A stretch of DNA of 64,000 nucleotides from Chlamydiales bacterium (GTDB lineage Bacteria; Chlamydiota; Chlamydiia; Chlamydiales; JAJFMA01). The DNA lies in NCBI GenBank assembly GCA_030679955.1, contig JAUXSF010000025.1, positions 1-64,000 on the forward strand, in the 5' to 3' direction. The position numbers and the translations under genes were made by a program. The first letter of the stretch is position 1, and each line of letters begins with the position of its first letter. A model generated the notes under the pieces. It saw nothing but the letters and a program-made list of their open reading frames with translations, was not told the origin of the DNA and did not search any database. Positions 20,021 through 28,234 of the stretch are shown here, one piece after another.

Positions 20021-20554
20021 ATGGATATCAAGACTCTAGTTGCTGGCCTGCTGGCTGTTGTATGTTTCGTCATGATGGTTGGTTGCCAACATGAGAATAA
20101 GGAGCTTATAGCCCCAGAAGATTCAAATGCGCCTGTTCAAAACACCCTATCGATCATCAAACCCAATGCTGTCGCTGACAATCATGTGGGAGCGATTATC
20201 GACCGTTTTGAGCGCAATGGTCTAGAGGTATACGGCCTAAAGATGTTGCAGCTCAGCAAAGAGCAAGCGCAACAGTTCTACGCCGTGCATAAAGACAGAC
20301 CATTCTATAACGATTTGGTTACCTTTATGACTTCCGGTCCAGTTGTGGTAATGGTGTTGCATGGCCCCAATGCGATCGAGAGAAATCGTAAGATCATGGG
20401 TGCCACAGATCCCTCAAAGGCAGCACCAGGAACAATAAGAGCTGACTTCGCTAAATCGGTCACGGAGAATGCTGTGCATGGCTCCGATGCTCCTGAGACA
20501 GCGGAGAATGAGATAGCCTTCTTCTTCCAACCTGATGAACTCGTGCAGCATTAG
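20021..20554 (+). CDS. Nucleoside diphosphate kinase paralogue with lipoprotein signal peptide
   Basis: The 177-aa product begins with a short basic/hydrophobic segment ([18 protein letters not shown]) and a lipobox-like MVGC with Cys22, followed by a polar linker (about 23-41) and a complete NDK domain (42-177). All NDK landmarks seen in the upstream gene are kept: K47, Y87, R123, T129, R140, N150 and the catalytic H153 in NAVHGSDA. The expected product is therefore a catalytically competent NDK that is exported and lipid-anchored, either periplasmic or on the outer membrane. Residue +2 is Gln, which does not signal inner-membrane retention in the E. coli rule. Position -3 of the lipobox is Met rather than the favoured Leu, so processing is likely but not certain. 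The gene arose by duplication of ndk 25 nt upstream. Confidence 0.85.
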   Translation: MDIKTLVAGLLAVVCFVMMVGCQHENKELIAPEDSNAPVQNTLSIIKPNAVADNHVGAIIDRFERNGLEVYGLKMLQLSKEQAQQFYAVHKDRPFYNDLVTFMTSGPVVVMVLHGPNAIERNRKIMGATDPSKAAPGTIRADFAKSVTENAVHGSDAPETAENEIAFFFQPDELVQH

Positions 20555-20564
20555 AATAGACAAG

Positions 20565-20630
20565 GACCTAAAGGACGAAAGGGACCAAAACGACGTAAAA
20601 TATCGTCAATCCCCGTCCTTTAGGTCTTTT
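20565..20630. terminator. Long bidirectional terminator hairpin between ndk2 and lptB
   Basis: GACCTAAAGGACG (20565-20577) is perfectly complementary to CGTCCTTTAGGTC (20614-20626), followed by TTTT. The 36-nt loop holds a smaller hairpin. It sits between convergent genes. The GGACC/AAGGAC wording recurs near 27150, so this may be a dispersed repeat used as terminator. Confidence 0.65.
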
Positions 20631-20654
20631 AGGTCGTTTTCGTCGTTTAACTTA

Positions 20655-21398
20655 TTAGAGCTTGAAGTGCTCGCCAAGATAGCTACGGCGAACATCTTCA
20701 TTGTTCACCAAGTCGTTCACATTGCCACAAGCCATTACGCTTCCAGCCTGCACTAAATAGCTGCGATCTACAATAGAAAAAATTTCGCGAGCATTATGAT
20801 CGGTAATCAAAATGCTGATGCCTTTTAGGGCTAGATGTCGGATGATTTCCTTCACATCCTGAACGGCCAGCGGGTCAATATTTGCAAAAGGCTCGTCTAG
20901 AAGCAAACATGTGGGTTTAGTGGCTAAAGCCCGGGTAATCTCCAAGCGGCGTCTTTGACCGCCAGACAACTCTCCGGCGCGTTTCTTAGCAAAACTTTCC
21001 AGCTTCAACTCACATAAGAGCTCTTCTAACCGTCTTTTTTGCTCAGCAGCGCCGAGTTGAAGGTACTCCAACACACACAGGATGTTTTGTTCCACAGTCA
21101 AAGCGCGAAAGACACTGGGTTCTTGAGGTAGATAGCCCATGCCTAGCCTTGCCCTGGAGTGCATAGGCATGGCTGTAATGTCCTTTCCTTGAAAGGAGAC
21201 TGTGCCGTCTTCGGGACGAATAAGCCCTACAGTAATGTAGAAAGCCGTCGTCTTGCCTGCTCCATTGGGGCCCAGGAGGCCGACAACCTCTCCTTGAAGT
21301 ACATGGAAATTTAATCCATCTACAACCCTGCGTCCCCCGTAGCTTTTCACGAGGCCTTTGACATCTAGAGTAATCTTGGAGGGCTGGTTTTCTGTCAT
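20655..21398 (-). CDS. lptB: LPS export ABC transporter ATP-binding protein LptB
   Basis: A 247-aa ABC ATPase that powers lipopolysaccharide extraction from the inner membrane together with LptF/G and LptC. Walker A GPNGAGKTT is at 43-51, the signature LSGGQ at 144-148, Walker B LLLDEP at 165-170 and the switch His at 201. The EPFANIDPLAVQD stretch after Walker B is typical of LptB. It follows the LptC/A-like gene after 3 nt, and kdsA lies further upstream, so the operon couples Kdo synthesis to LPS export. The same order (kdsA, hypothetical, ABC ATPase) is known from Chlamydia (CT655-CT653, from memory). Confidence 0.95.
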   Translation of the reverse strand: MTENQPSKITLDVKGLVKSYGGRRVVDGLNFHVLQGEVVGLLGPNGAGKTTAFYITVGLIRPEDGTVSFQGKDITAMPMHSRARLGMGYLPQEPSVFRALTVEQNILCVLEYLQLGAAEQKRRLEELLCELKLESFAKKRAGELSGGQRRRLEITRALATKPTCLLLDEPFANIDPLAVQDVKEIIRHLALKGISILITDHNAREIFSIVDRSYLVQAGSVMACGNVNDLVNNEDVRRSYLGEHFKL

Positions 21399-21401
21399 GA
21401 T

Positions 21402-23228
21402 CTACTGTGGCAGCTCAACATCTAAGTTAAAGCGCTCTTTAAAGAGTTGGTAATCGCGTTCAAGGAGGGAAAAGCGCACATCGCCCAGTCCCTTGATAAT
21501 ATCTTTATGCCTTTCGGGATCTCGACGTACTTCGATTGCAGGAGCGCTAACAGCTACGCCATTTGCTTTATCCAGAATCGCTACTTTCCCCTCATGGGCA
21601 GCTAGAACGATTCTTTGTTCTGCCGGCCAGTACTCCAGCTTATCACAAAGGGCATATTGTTGTGCCACGCCAATCTCATCGGCTCCGCTGAGAGACCCTT
21701 TTAGACATACGTTGCCGGCAGCCTCTACCTTGGCTATGTCCACCTGGCTCTGGGCGGGTTGGTAATCGATAACCAGCTCATCAGCACGCATCTCGGCTGC
21801 AGCATCGGTAAAAACGACCTGTTTAACACGTTTTTTATGCCTTGGACTGGTGAAAACAGCCGTATGTAGGGCGTGGTTCACCACTATTGGTCCATACGAA
21901 GTCAACGTTCTGGCCTTTCCTTGAAAGAAAGTGTTGCCATCGGCTTCAATTCGACTTAACTCCAATTCCTTGCCATTCTGGGCTAGAAATACAGTCGCAG
22001 CGCCACCATTTTCAAGACGTCCCCAGTCGGGATGCTCAATGATGGCTTTATTTAAAGTGACTATGCGGCTGGAAGTATCAAAGGATAACTGATGTGCTTG
22101 CAAAGAAGCTCCGGAAGCAAGATCAATGGTACAAGGAGTGTTCTCTTGTAATGAAAGCAGTGTAACAAACCCCGCAGTCAGAGCCTTGCCCTCTGGATTA
22201 GCCTTAAAGGTACCAACATCTCCCATGGCCGTCCACATACCTTCCTGAATGATCGTCACATCATCATGGGCGATCATTTCCTTCAGTAAAGGACGCTCCT
22301 CTCCCATAGCAAAGAAGATTGATAGCCGCCGGCAAAGAAGCTCGGTTTGGGGACTGTCCCCCGTTTCAGCCTGTAGCCATTGAACAAAATCATCTGGTTG
22401 CGATGAAAATTCAGCTAAACCGCTAATGACATCAATGGTAGCATGATCCGCGTATAGCCTGGAGCCATCTGCGAAAGCTATTACAATGCCACCTGTGGCC
22501 ATCGCTTGGCGAAAGGGTGCCTCTGCAGACTTTTCCTGACCAGCGAGGTGAAACTCACCACTTCTAATCACTGCATGAGGTGTTGTAATAATCACCTCTC
22601 CGAATAGGGAAAGGTTCTTGCCATCAAAAGAGGCATGCTGACTGCGAATAGATGTTGTGGCAGCGGCCCCATGGACATCACTAGCTTCTAGCTGTAGGGT
22701 AGGCAATAATGTAGCTCTAGCATGGTGTGCCGTACCCTGCAAAAGAGGCTGAGCAGCACCAATCTCACGGGGGATTTCATGTCCCGGGGCAAGATAACGC
22801 GCCACAGAGATCTCATCAGCGATAATGGTATGCTCATGGTGCATATAAAAGCCCGATTCTGCTTCAAACCACCTCAACACCTGCTGTGGTTGGCCTGCAG
22901 AGTCAAAACTTAGCTCTTCCTGGATAAAGCCATGCGGGTTGGAGAGTCTTTCCACCGCGTTACTCTGACCATAATCGACAAATAGATCAGCGTCACTGCT
23001 AAGAATAGACGTTCTAAGGCGGTTAGGAGAACCATCCAGCACATCGCGACGAATTTGGTGGCGGCTTTGGCGCAATGTTCGTAGGGAGACCTCTCCTTCA
23101 TCCGCTACGCCAATCATTTCCTCCAAGGCTCTTTGGTCTGATTCTGAAGGCTTTAATAGGGTGCAAATAGCGAACACACCAAGGGCTATCAATAGAAAAG
23201 ATGTAACTACGATATGTCTTTTATACAT
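21402..23228 (-). CDS. LptC/LptA (OstA)-like LPS transport protein
   Basis: The 608-aa product has one N-terminal membrane segment (about residues 6-26) followed by a long beta-rich periplasmic region. That region contains repeated stretches in the style of OstA/LptA jelly-rolls, such as pairs of short strands around D-G and G-N turns (SFDGKNLSLFGEVIITTPHA region and VEAAGNVCLKGSLSG). It lies exactly between kdsA and lptB, where Chlamydia has CT654. The likely role is a bridge component of the Lpt system that receives LPS from LptB2FG. It is far longer than E. coli LptC (191 aa), so it may combine LptC- and LptA-like parts. The start ATG abuts the kdsA stop. The assignment rests on context and fold-like pattern. 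Confidence 0.7.
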   Translation of the reverse strand: MYKRHIVVTSFLLIALGVFAICTLLKPSESDQRALEEMIGVADEGEVSLRTLRQSRHQIRRDVLDGSPNRLRTSILSSDADLFVDYGQSNAVERLSNPHGFIQEELSFDSAGQPQQVLRWFEAESGFYMHHEHTIIADEISVARYLAPGHEIPREIGAAQPLLQGTAHHARATLLPTLQLEASDVHGAAATTSIRSQHASFDGKNLSLFGEVIITTPHAVIRSGEFHLAGQEKSAEAPFRQAMATGGIVIAFADGSRLYADHATIDVISGLAEFSSQPDDFVQWLQAETGDSPQTELLCRRLSIFFAMGEERPLLKEMIAHDDVTIIQEGMWTAMGDVGTFKANPEGKALTAGFVTLLSLQENTPCTIDLASGASLQAHQLSFDTSSRIVTLNKAIIEHPDWGRLENGGAATVFLAQNGKELELSRIEADGNTFFQGKARTLTSYGPIVVNHALHTAVFTSPRHKKRVKQVVFTDAAAEMRADELVIDYQPAQSQVDIAKVEAAGNVCLKGSLSGADEIGVAQQYALCDKLEYWPAEQRIVLAAHEGKVAILDKANGVAVSAPAIEVRRDPERHKDIIKGLGDVRFSLLERDYQLFKERFNLDVELPQ

Positions 23229-24050
23229 CTACCAGTTGCTAATCAGGGCATAGATTTGGTCTAGCTCCGTCAAGATCTTTGGCAGCTCTCTAAATGATAT
23301 CATAGTGGTCGCATCACTCTTGGCTTTATCCGGGTCTGGATGAGCTTCCATGTATAACACATTGGCACCAGCCGTCAAGCCTAACTTGGCAAGCATCGGA
23401 CCGAATTCTCTTTGACCACCTGTCCTATCGCCCAACCCTCCAGGAAGCTGTAAGGAGTGAGTGACATCGAGACACACAGGATAGCCAAACTTCTTCATAA
23501 TAGGTAAGGATCGGAAATCGACGACGAGGTTATTATAGCCAAAAGTAGTGCCACGTTCGGTCAAAATCAACTGACTGTTACCAGAGGCAAGAGCTTTGTT
23601 GATGATGTTTTCCATGTCCCAAGGAGCCAAAAATTGGCCTTTCTTAATTTGAAGAGGCTTTCCAGTTTTAGCGGCAGCTACAATAAGATCTGTCTGGCGA
23701 CACAGAAACGCTGGAATCTGTAGTACATCGCACACTTCAGCGGCAGCTCGGACCTCTTCAGGTGTGTGGACATCTGTCAATACCGGGACATTAAACTCTT
23801 CTTTAACTTTTTGCAGGATTCTAAGTCCTTCCTCCATACCTGGACCGCGGAATGACTTTATTGAGCTACGATTGGCTTTGTCATAGCTGGCCTTAAAAAT
23901 AAAATTCATCCAATGATGAGAGAAAGTTTCAGCCAAAGTCTGTGCACATAACATGCAATGATCTTCGCTCTCAATCACACAAGGTCCGCAGACTACAGCT
24001 AAAGCTTCACCATCACCAATTGCAAAATCTTTTACTTGAACACGCTTCAT
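23229..24050 (-). CDS. kdsA: 3-deoxy-D-manno-octulosonate 8-phosphate synthase (KdsA)
   Basis: This enzyme condenses phosphoenolpyruvate with arabinose 5-phosphate to Kdo-8-phosphate for the LPS inner core. The frame extends 24 codons upstream, but MKRVQVKDF at 24050 is the natural start. It has AGGT upstream, lies 2 nt after the folK stop, and leads at the right distance into VVCGPCVIES. The conserved family blocks are visible: GPCVIES, FKASYDKANRSS, LTDVHTP, DVLQIPAFLCRQTDL, KKGQF, TERGTTFGYNNLVVD and DVTHSLQLPG. The CGPCVIES cysteine and the EAHPDP region (mxEaHpdPd) are those of metal-dependent KdsA proteins. It is the second gene of folK-kdsA-LptC/A-lptB. Confidence 0.95.
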   Translation of the reverse strand: MKRVQVKDFAIGDGEALAVVCGPCVIESEDHCMLCAQTLAETFSHHWMNFIFKASYDKANRSSIKSFRGPGMEEGLRILQKVKEEFNVPVLTDVHTPEEVRAAAEVCDVLQIPAFLCRQTDLIVAAAKTGKPLQIKKGQFLAPWDMENIINKALASGNSQLILTERGTTFGYNNLVVDFRSLPIMKKFGYPVCLDVTHSLQLPGGLGDRTGGQREFGPMLAKLGLTAGANVLYMEAHPDPDKAKSDATTMISFRELPKILTELDQIYALISNW

Positions 24051-24052
24051 GC

Positions 24053-24610
24053 TTAACCTACTACCTTGTTGAACTTCATTTCGGGACAATTTGCTTTTTC
24101 CTCGGGTACTGGAGTCACCCACTGGTTGGCCAAATGAGGAAATGTGTCGATTAAATAATTTACATCTACGATTTGACCGGTGGGAAGAGTAATATGTCTT
24201 TCCAGATCAGAAAGAGGGCGAAGCACAAACAGGCGCTCCTGCCATCTTGGATGGGGAATTTCTAAGCCAGGAGCAACAATACGCTGCTGGCCAAAAAACA
24301 GAATATCTATATCTAAAACCCTCGGAGCATTCTTAACTTTTGGCATCATATCTTTGCCGAAGAGTCCTTCAAGATCCTGCAAACATCCCAGTAGCTCAGT
24401 GGGCGAATAGCTAGTTTCCAAGCGACAAACAGCGTTAATATAAGGTGCTTGAGGGATATCTGAAACAGGTGATGTTAGGTAAAACTGAGATGACATGACG
24501 TTATACACCAAAGGTAGCTCACGAATCAGGTCTATCGCCTGTGTCAAAACTGCCTTAGTGTCGCCAATATTACCGCCAAAACCCAAAAAAACTTCGGTTC
24601 CGGTCTCCAA
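24053..24610 (-). CDS. folK: 2-amino-4-hydroxy-6-hydroxymethyldihydropteridine pyrophosphokinase (HPPK)
   Basis: HPPK transfers pyrophosphate from ATP to 6-hydroxymethyl-dihydropterin in folate synthesis. The 185-aa protein shows LGFGGNIGD at the N-terminus, the signature PRVLDIDILFF with the magnesium-binding aspartates, and PHPRWQERLFVLRPL. The start is TTG at 24610: a strong GGGAGGTAA site sits 7 nt upstream and no in-frame ATG fits. Chlamydiaceae carry a fused FolKP elsewhere (from memory), whereas here folK is free-standing and heads the kdsA-lptB operon. The last 25 residues extend past the usual HPPK end. Confidence 0.88.
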   Translation of the reverse strand: METGTEVFLGFGGNIGDTKAVLTQAIDLIRELPLVYNVMSSQFYLTSPVSDIPQAPYINAVCRLETSYSPTELLGCLQDLEGLFGKDMMPKVKNAPRVLDIDILFFGQQRIVAPGLEIPHPRWQERLFVLRPLSDLERHITLPTGQIVDVNYLIDTFPHLANQWVTPVPEEKANCPEMKFNKVVG

Positions 24611-24914
24611 AACGCTTACCTCCCATAATCTGAGGTCTTATAGCGTAGCCAAGGAAGGCATATAAACGCAATCAGAGAAGGAAAAATTAACGCAAAGGCG
24701 CGGAGGCGCTAAGATGCAAAGGAATAAGGAATTTATCATCTTATGATTCAAATCTTTAACTCTGTTTCTTCTTTGCGCCTCAGCGTCTCTGCGTCTTTGC
24801 GTTTAATTTCTTGGCGGTAGCGCTCCGCTGTTTCCGTTGCAAAAAATCAAATGCTTATATTAAAAGTATTAGTCCACATACAAACAACATACAAACTTTT
24901 TCAAGGATCACAGG
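24611..24914. other. Divergent intergenic region folK / hppA
   Basis: The 304-bp gap holds the dispersed palindromic repeat at 24687-24806 and, presumably, the promoters of the two divergent genes. No close match to a -35/-10 pair with proper spacing is seen. TATATT near 24855 could serve as -10 for hppA. Confidence 0.5.
24687..24806. repeat. Dispersed inverted repeat, TTAACGCAAAGGCGC family, copy 1
   Basis: The left arm TTAACGCAAAGGCGCGGAGG is mirrored by the right arm ending GCGTCTTTGCGTTTAA, with an AT-rich centre. Two further copies lie at 58923 and 61876. This kind of GCAAAGACGC palindrome resembles small non-autonomous (MITE- or REP-like) elements. Confidence 0.75.
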
Positions 24915-27005
24915 ATGTATAGCATGTATACTTTCCTTATCAGCTGTGGCTTAATCGCCTTGCTGTACGGAGGGGTGACAATTAGCTCTGTTCTGTCTGC
25001 CAGCACTGGCAACGCAGATATGCAGAGAATTGCCCTCGCCATCCAACAAGGTGCTGGAGCCTATCTGAACCGACAATACCGAATGATCGCTATCGTTGGC
25101 ATCGTGATATTTGCTCTACTTGGCTGGCAATTAGGTTGGCTAGTAGGCCTAGGCTTTGCAATCGGAGCCTTCCTTTCTGGTTTGGCTGGCTTCATCGGCA
25201 TGAACGTCTCGGTAAGAGCTAACGTACGTACAGCTGAAGCAGCACGTAAAGGTCTTCAGCCTGCATTGACCCTAGCCTTCCGTTCTGGCGCCATCACTGG
25301 TATGCTCGTTGTCGGTTTGGCGCTCTTGGGCGTCACTATCTATTACATCCTCTTGCTAGAAGCTGGCGTCGATGATCGCAAGATCTTGGAAGCGTTGGTG
25401 GCCCTTAGCTTTGGTGCCTCACTAATCTCCATCTTTGCTCGTCTCGGTGGCGGTATCTTTACAAAGGGTGCTGACGTCGGTGCTGACCTTGTAGGCAAGC
25501 TAGAAGCAGGCATTCCTGAAGATGATCCACGCAACCCAGCTGTTATCGCTGACAACGTCGGCGACAACGTCGGCGACTGCGCCGGTATGGCTGCTGACTT
25601 GTTTGAGACCTATGTTGTCACAATTGTTGGTACAATGCTGCTAGGAGCTATCTTCTTTGACGGTTTTGCACAGCAAACATTGATGATCTATCCGTTAGCC
25701 ATTGGCGCTATCTGCATATTGACCTCCATCCTTGGAACCTTCTTCGTTAAGCTTGGAAGCTCCAATAATATTATGGGGGCTTTGTACAAAGGATTTATCG
25801 TTACCGCTCTTACCTCTGCAGTAGCGATTGCTGGCCTAACAGCCTACTGGATTGGTTGGGACTCAGTCTTTACTATCGATAAGGTAACTTTTACTGGCAA
25901 AAACCTCTTTTATTGCGCCTTGACAGGTCTTTTTGTCACCGGCGCTCTAATGTGGATCACAGAGTACTACACATCGACTAAGTTCCGCCCAGTGCGCAGC
26001 ATCGCTCAAGCATCTACCACTGGCCACGGCACCAACATCATCCAAGGGTTGGCTATTTCGATGGAGTCCACAGTACTGCCTGTTATTATTATTTGCGCAG
26101 GCATTTTGACTTCCTACATCAATGCCGAGCTCTATGGCATTGCCATCGCAGCAACAAGCATGCTAGCTTTAGCTGGTATGGTTGTAGCATTAGACGCCTA
26201 TGGCCCTGTTACAGACAACGCTGGCGGCATAGCGGAAATGGCTAACTTGCCCGCAGAAGTAAGATTGGTAACTGATGCTCTTGACGCCGTTGGTAATACC
26301 ACCAAAGCTGTCACCAAAGGTTACGCGATCGGCTCCGCTGCATTGGCAGCACTAGTGCTTTTTGCTGCATTTATTCAAGACTTGCAGTACTACTTCCCAC
26401 ATATCGAAGCACAGTTCTTCCTACAGGACCCATACGTGGTTGTAGGCTTGTTTATCGGCGGTCTACTCCCCTTCCTGTTTGCCTCTATGGGTATGACAGC
26501 GGTGGGACGCGCTGCCGGTTCTGTGGTAGTGGAAGTACGTCGCCAATTCGCGGAAATCCCAGGTATCATGGAGGGCACAGCTCTTCCTGACTACAGCCGC
26601 GCTGTTGACATGCTAACCAAAGCAGCTATTAAGGAAATGATTCTTCCTTCCTTGCTGCCAGTGCTAGCACCTGTTGTGGTTTATTTCACTATTGCATTGA
26701 TTGCAGGACCGAAAGAAGCTTTCATCACCGTCGGCGCTATGCTGCTAGGTGTTGTAGTAACAGGCCTATTTGTCGCACTGTCTATGACAGGTGGTGGTGG
26801 CGCTTGGGACAATGCTAAGAAATACATTGAAGAAGGTAGTCATGGCGGCAAGGGCTCTGAAGCTCATAAAGCTGCTATTACCGGCGACACAGTCGGCGAT
26901 CCATACAAGGATACCGCTGGTCCAGCTATCAACCCAATGATTAAGATCGCAAATATCGTCGCAATCTTACTTTTGGCTTTGTTAGCTCACGCTAAAATCT
27001 TCTAA
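24915..27005 (+). CDS. hppA: K+-independent H+-translocating membrane pyrophosphatase
   Basis: This 696-aa integral membrane protein hydrolyses pyrophosphate and pumps protons. The substrate-site hallmark [13 protein letters not shown] occurs in the first third, followed by [19 protein letters not shown], and a second acidic motif DNAGGIAEM and [13 protein letters not shown] lie near the C-terminus. GNTTKA is present: Lys at this place (instead of Ala in GNTTAA) marks the K+-independent H+-pumping class. About 15-16 hydrophobic segments can be counted. The first ATG at 24915 has AAGGA upstream. The gene is followed by a hairpin terminator and a tRNA gene. In an energy parasite it could recover energy from biosynthetic pyrophosphate or energise the membrane in acid vacuoles; this is inference. 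Confidence 0.95.
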   Translation: MYSMYTFLISCGLIALLYGGVTISSVLSASTGNADMQRIALAIQQGAGAYLNRQYRMIAIVGIVIFALLGWQLGWLVGLGFAIGAFLSGLAGFIGMNVSVRANVRTAEAARKGLQPALTLAFRSGAITGMLVVGLALLGVTIYYILLLEAGVDDRKILEALVALSFGASLISIFARLGGGIFTKGADVGADLVGKLEAGIPEDDPRNPAVIADNVGDNVGDCAGMAADLFETYVVTIVGTMLLGAIFFDGFAQQTLMIYPLAIGAICILTSILGTFFVKLGSSNNIMGALYKGFIVTALTSAVAIAGLTAYWIGWDSVFTIDKVTFTGKNLFYCALTGLFVTGALMWITEYYTSTKFRPVRSIAQASTTGHGTNIIQGLAISMESTVLPVIIICAGILTSYINAELYGIAIAATSMLALAGMVVALDAYGPVTDNAGGIAEMANLPAEVRLVTDALDAVGNTTKAVTKGYAIGSAALAALVLFAAFIQDLQYYFPHIEAQFFLQDPYVVVGLFIGGLLPFLFASMGMTAVGRAAGSVVVEVRRQFAEIPGIMEGTALPDYSRAVDMLTKAAIKEMILPSLLPVLAPVVVYFTIALIAGPKEAFITVGAMLLGVVVTGLFVALSMTGGGGAWDNAKKYIEEGSHGGKGSEAHKAAITGDTVGDPYKDTAGPAINPMIKIANIVAILLLALLAHAKIF

Positions 27006-27016
27006 AATGATAGAAT

Positions 27017-27045
27017 GGGCGGTGCTACATAGCATCGCCCTTTTT
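27017..27045 (+). terminator. Rho-independent terminator of hppA
   Basis: GGGCGGTGCT pairs with AGCATCGCCC (one G-T pair) around an ACAT loop, followed by TTTTT. It ends 3 nt before the tRNA gene. Confidence 0.85.
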
Positions 27046-27048
27046 CAT

Positions 27049-27121
27049 GGACTGATAGCTCAGTGGATAGAGCACCCGCCTTCTAAGCGGGCGGTCGCAG
27101 GTTCGAATCCTGCTCAGTCCG
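27049..27121 (+). tRNA. tRNA-Arg (anticodon UCU)
   Basis: A full cloverleaf is present: acceptor GGACTGA/TCAGTCC with discriminator G, D-arm with GCTCAGTGGATAGAGC, anticodon stem CCCGC/GCGGG with loop CTTCTAA (anticodon TCT, reads AGA), and T-arm with GGTTCGAATCC. The CCA end is not encoded. The tRNA begins right after the hppA terminator, so it must have its own promoter or be processed from read-through. Confidence 0.95.
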
Positions 27122-27326
27122 ATTCTTCAAATCAATAGACAGACATAAGAGACAATAGGGACCTTAGGGACAATAAGGACTAGAAAAGTAATCTGTCCAC
27201 CTATGTCCATATCTTCAATGCTGCGAGCAACACAATAGTGAAGGCGAAGCCAAGTTGAATACGTTTTGCCCTAGCAAAATGTATTTTCTCCTCTCTCTTG
27301 GTGAAAAAATATTTGTATATGTTGGC
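27122..27326. other. Non-coding spacer with short GGAC-rich repeats
   Basis: The stretch contains GGGACCTTAGGGAC and ATAAGGAC near 27150-27182 and TGTCCACCTATGTCCA at 27194-27209. These recur in related form near 20565, 45545 and 51678. No gene is seen. Confidence 0.4.
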
Positions 27327-27357
27327 AAAAAAAAGGGCAGTTTGCGAACAAACTGCC
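27327..27357 (-). terminator. Rho-independent terminator of khpA
   Basis: Read on the minus strand, GGCAGTTTG-TTCG-CAAACTGCC forms a stable hairpin with a UUCG tetraloop, followed by C and eight T residues. It lies about 30 nt past the khpA stop. Confidence 0.92.
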
Positions 27358-27386
27358 TTCAAGCTCATAGAATTGTTAGAAGCGAC

Positions 27387-27635
27387 CTATTCAGCAGGCG
27401 CGCCTTCTTCCAAGATTTCCAAGTTAACACGAATGCCATTTCGGCTAGCTACTGACATAAGCAATGTGCGGATCGCATTAATCGTTTTGCCCTTTTTGCC
27501 GATAATTTTACCAATGTCGGATTTCTCAACTGAAAGCTCGATGATTAGCGTTTGTGTTCCGCCGATTTCATTGATTTTAACTTTATCGGGATGATCAACC
27601 AGATTCTTTACGATGTAGGCGACAAATTCCTTCAT
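27387..27635 (-). CDS. khpA: KhpA-type KH-domain RNA-binding protein
   Basis: The 82-aa protein is a single KH domain with the RNA-contact loop GKIIGKKGKT followed by INAIRTLL, as in KhpA (YlqC). KhpA proteins act, usually with KhpB/Jag, in RNA binding that affects cell elongation and division. The length and the N-terminal stretch MKEFVAYIVKNLVDHPDKV fit the family. GAGGTC stands just upstream of the ATG. It is the last gene before a strong terminator. The partner gene khpB is not in the window. Confidence 0.88.
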   Translation of the reverse strand: MKEFVAYIVKNLVDHPDKVKINEIGGTQTLIIELSVEKSDIGKIIGKKGKTINAIRTLLMSVASRNGIRVNLEILEEGAPAE

Positions 27636-27759
27636 TTCGACCTCTTTTGCATTTGAGAGTTATCCTCGGTTCCGTATGGAAGCCACAGGCCGCATTGCCT
27701 CCTGTTTAAACTAATGCTATCTCACCAGGATTTATTATTCTACCAAAATATTTGAGGCA

Positions 27760-27779
27760 TTTTGTTTTATAAAACAAAA
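27760..27779. promoter_or_regulatory. Perfect 20-bp AT palindrome between dtd and khpA
   Basis: TTTTGTTTTATAAAACAAAA is a perfect inverted repeat about 125 nt upstream of khpA and 15 nt past the dtd stop. It may be an operator or part of the khpA promoter region; with few G-C pairs it is a poor terminator. Confidence 0.35.
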
Positions 27780-27793
27780 CTATTGGCTTGGAA

Positions 27794-28231
27794 TTAACGA
27801 TCTAGGATTAAGGTGATAGGCCCGTCATTTATCAGAGCAACTTCCATTTTAGCACCGAATTTGCCAGTTTGAATAGTTCCCAAAGCTTGCTGCATCTCTT
27901 TAATAAACTTTAAATAACACTTTTCGGCGAAATCTGGTTGGCCTGCCTCAAAAAAGTCAGGCCGGCGACCATTACTGCAGTTTCCATAAAGAGTAAATTG
28001 GCTAACAATCAAAGCCTGACCTTTAACATCACGCAAACTTAGGTTCATTTTACCTTGCTCGTCTGCAAAAATTCTCAGGTCAATCAGCTTATTGACCATC
28101 CAGACAGTTTTATCTTCGGTATCGTCCTTGCTAACACCAAACAGAATCAGGAGGCCTTGACCAATTTGGCCAATTACTTCGTCCGCAACGGTAACAGACG
28201 CTTCCTTAACCCTTTGCACGACTACACGCAT
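27794..28231 (-). CDS. dtd: D-aminoacyl-tRNA deacylase
   Basis: The 145-aa enzyme removes D-amino acids and glycine mischarged on tRNAs. The two family motifs are clear: SQFTLYG (around residues 78-84) and the C-terminal N-x-GP-x-T type motif NDGPITL, which form the cross-subunit active site. The length is standard. The start ATG lies 3 nt after the rluD stop, so it is cotranscribed with rluD. MRVVVQRVKEASVTV at the N-terminus is typical of Dtd. Confidence 0.95.
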   Translation of the reverse strand: MRVVVQRVKEASVTVADEVIGQIGQGLLILFGVSKDDTEDKTVWMVNKLIDLRIFADEQGKMNLSLRDVKGQALIVSQFTLYGNCSNGRRPDFFEAGQPDFAEKCYLKFIKEMQQALGTIQTGKFGAKMEVALINDGPITLILDR

Positions 28232-28234
28232 CTT

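Noticed and set aside
20565-20630. CRISPR or attachment site from the repeated GGACC/AAGGAC wording
   Set aside because: Only one inverted pair with a T-run between convergent genes; a terminator is the simplest reading.
24051-24122. 24-codon N-terminal extension of KdsA
   Set aside because: It would overlap folK and is not part of the family; MKRVQVKDF fits the known start.
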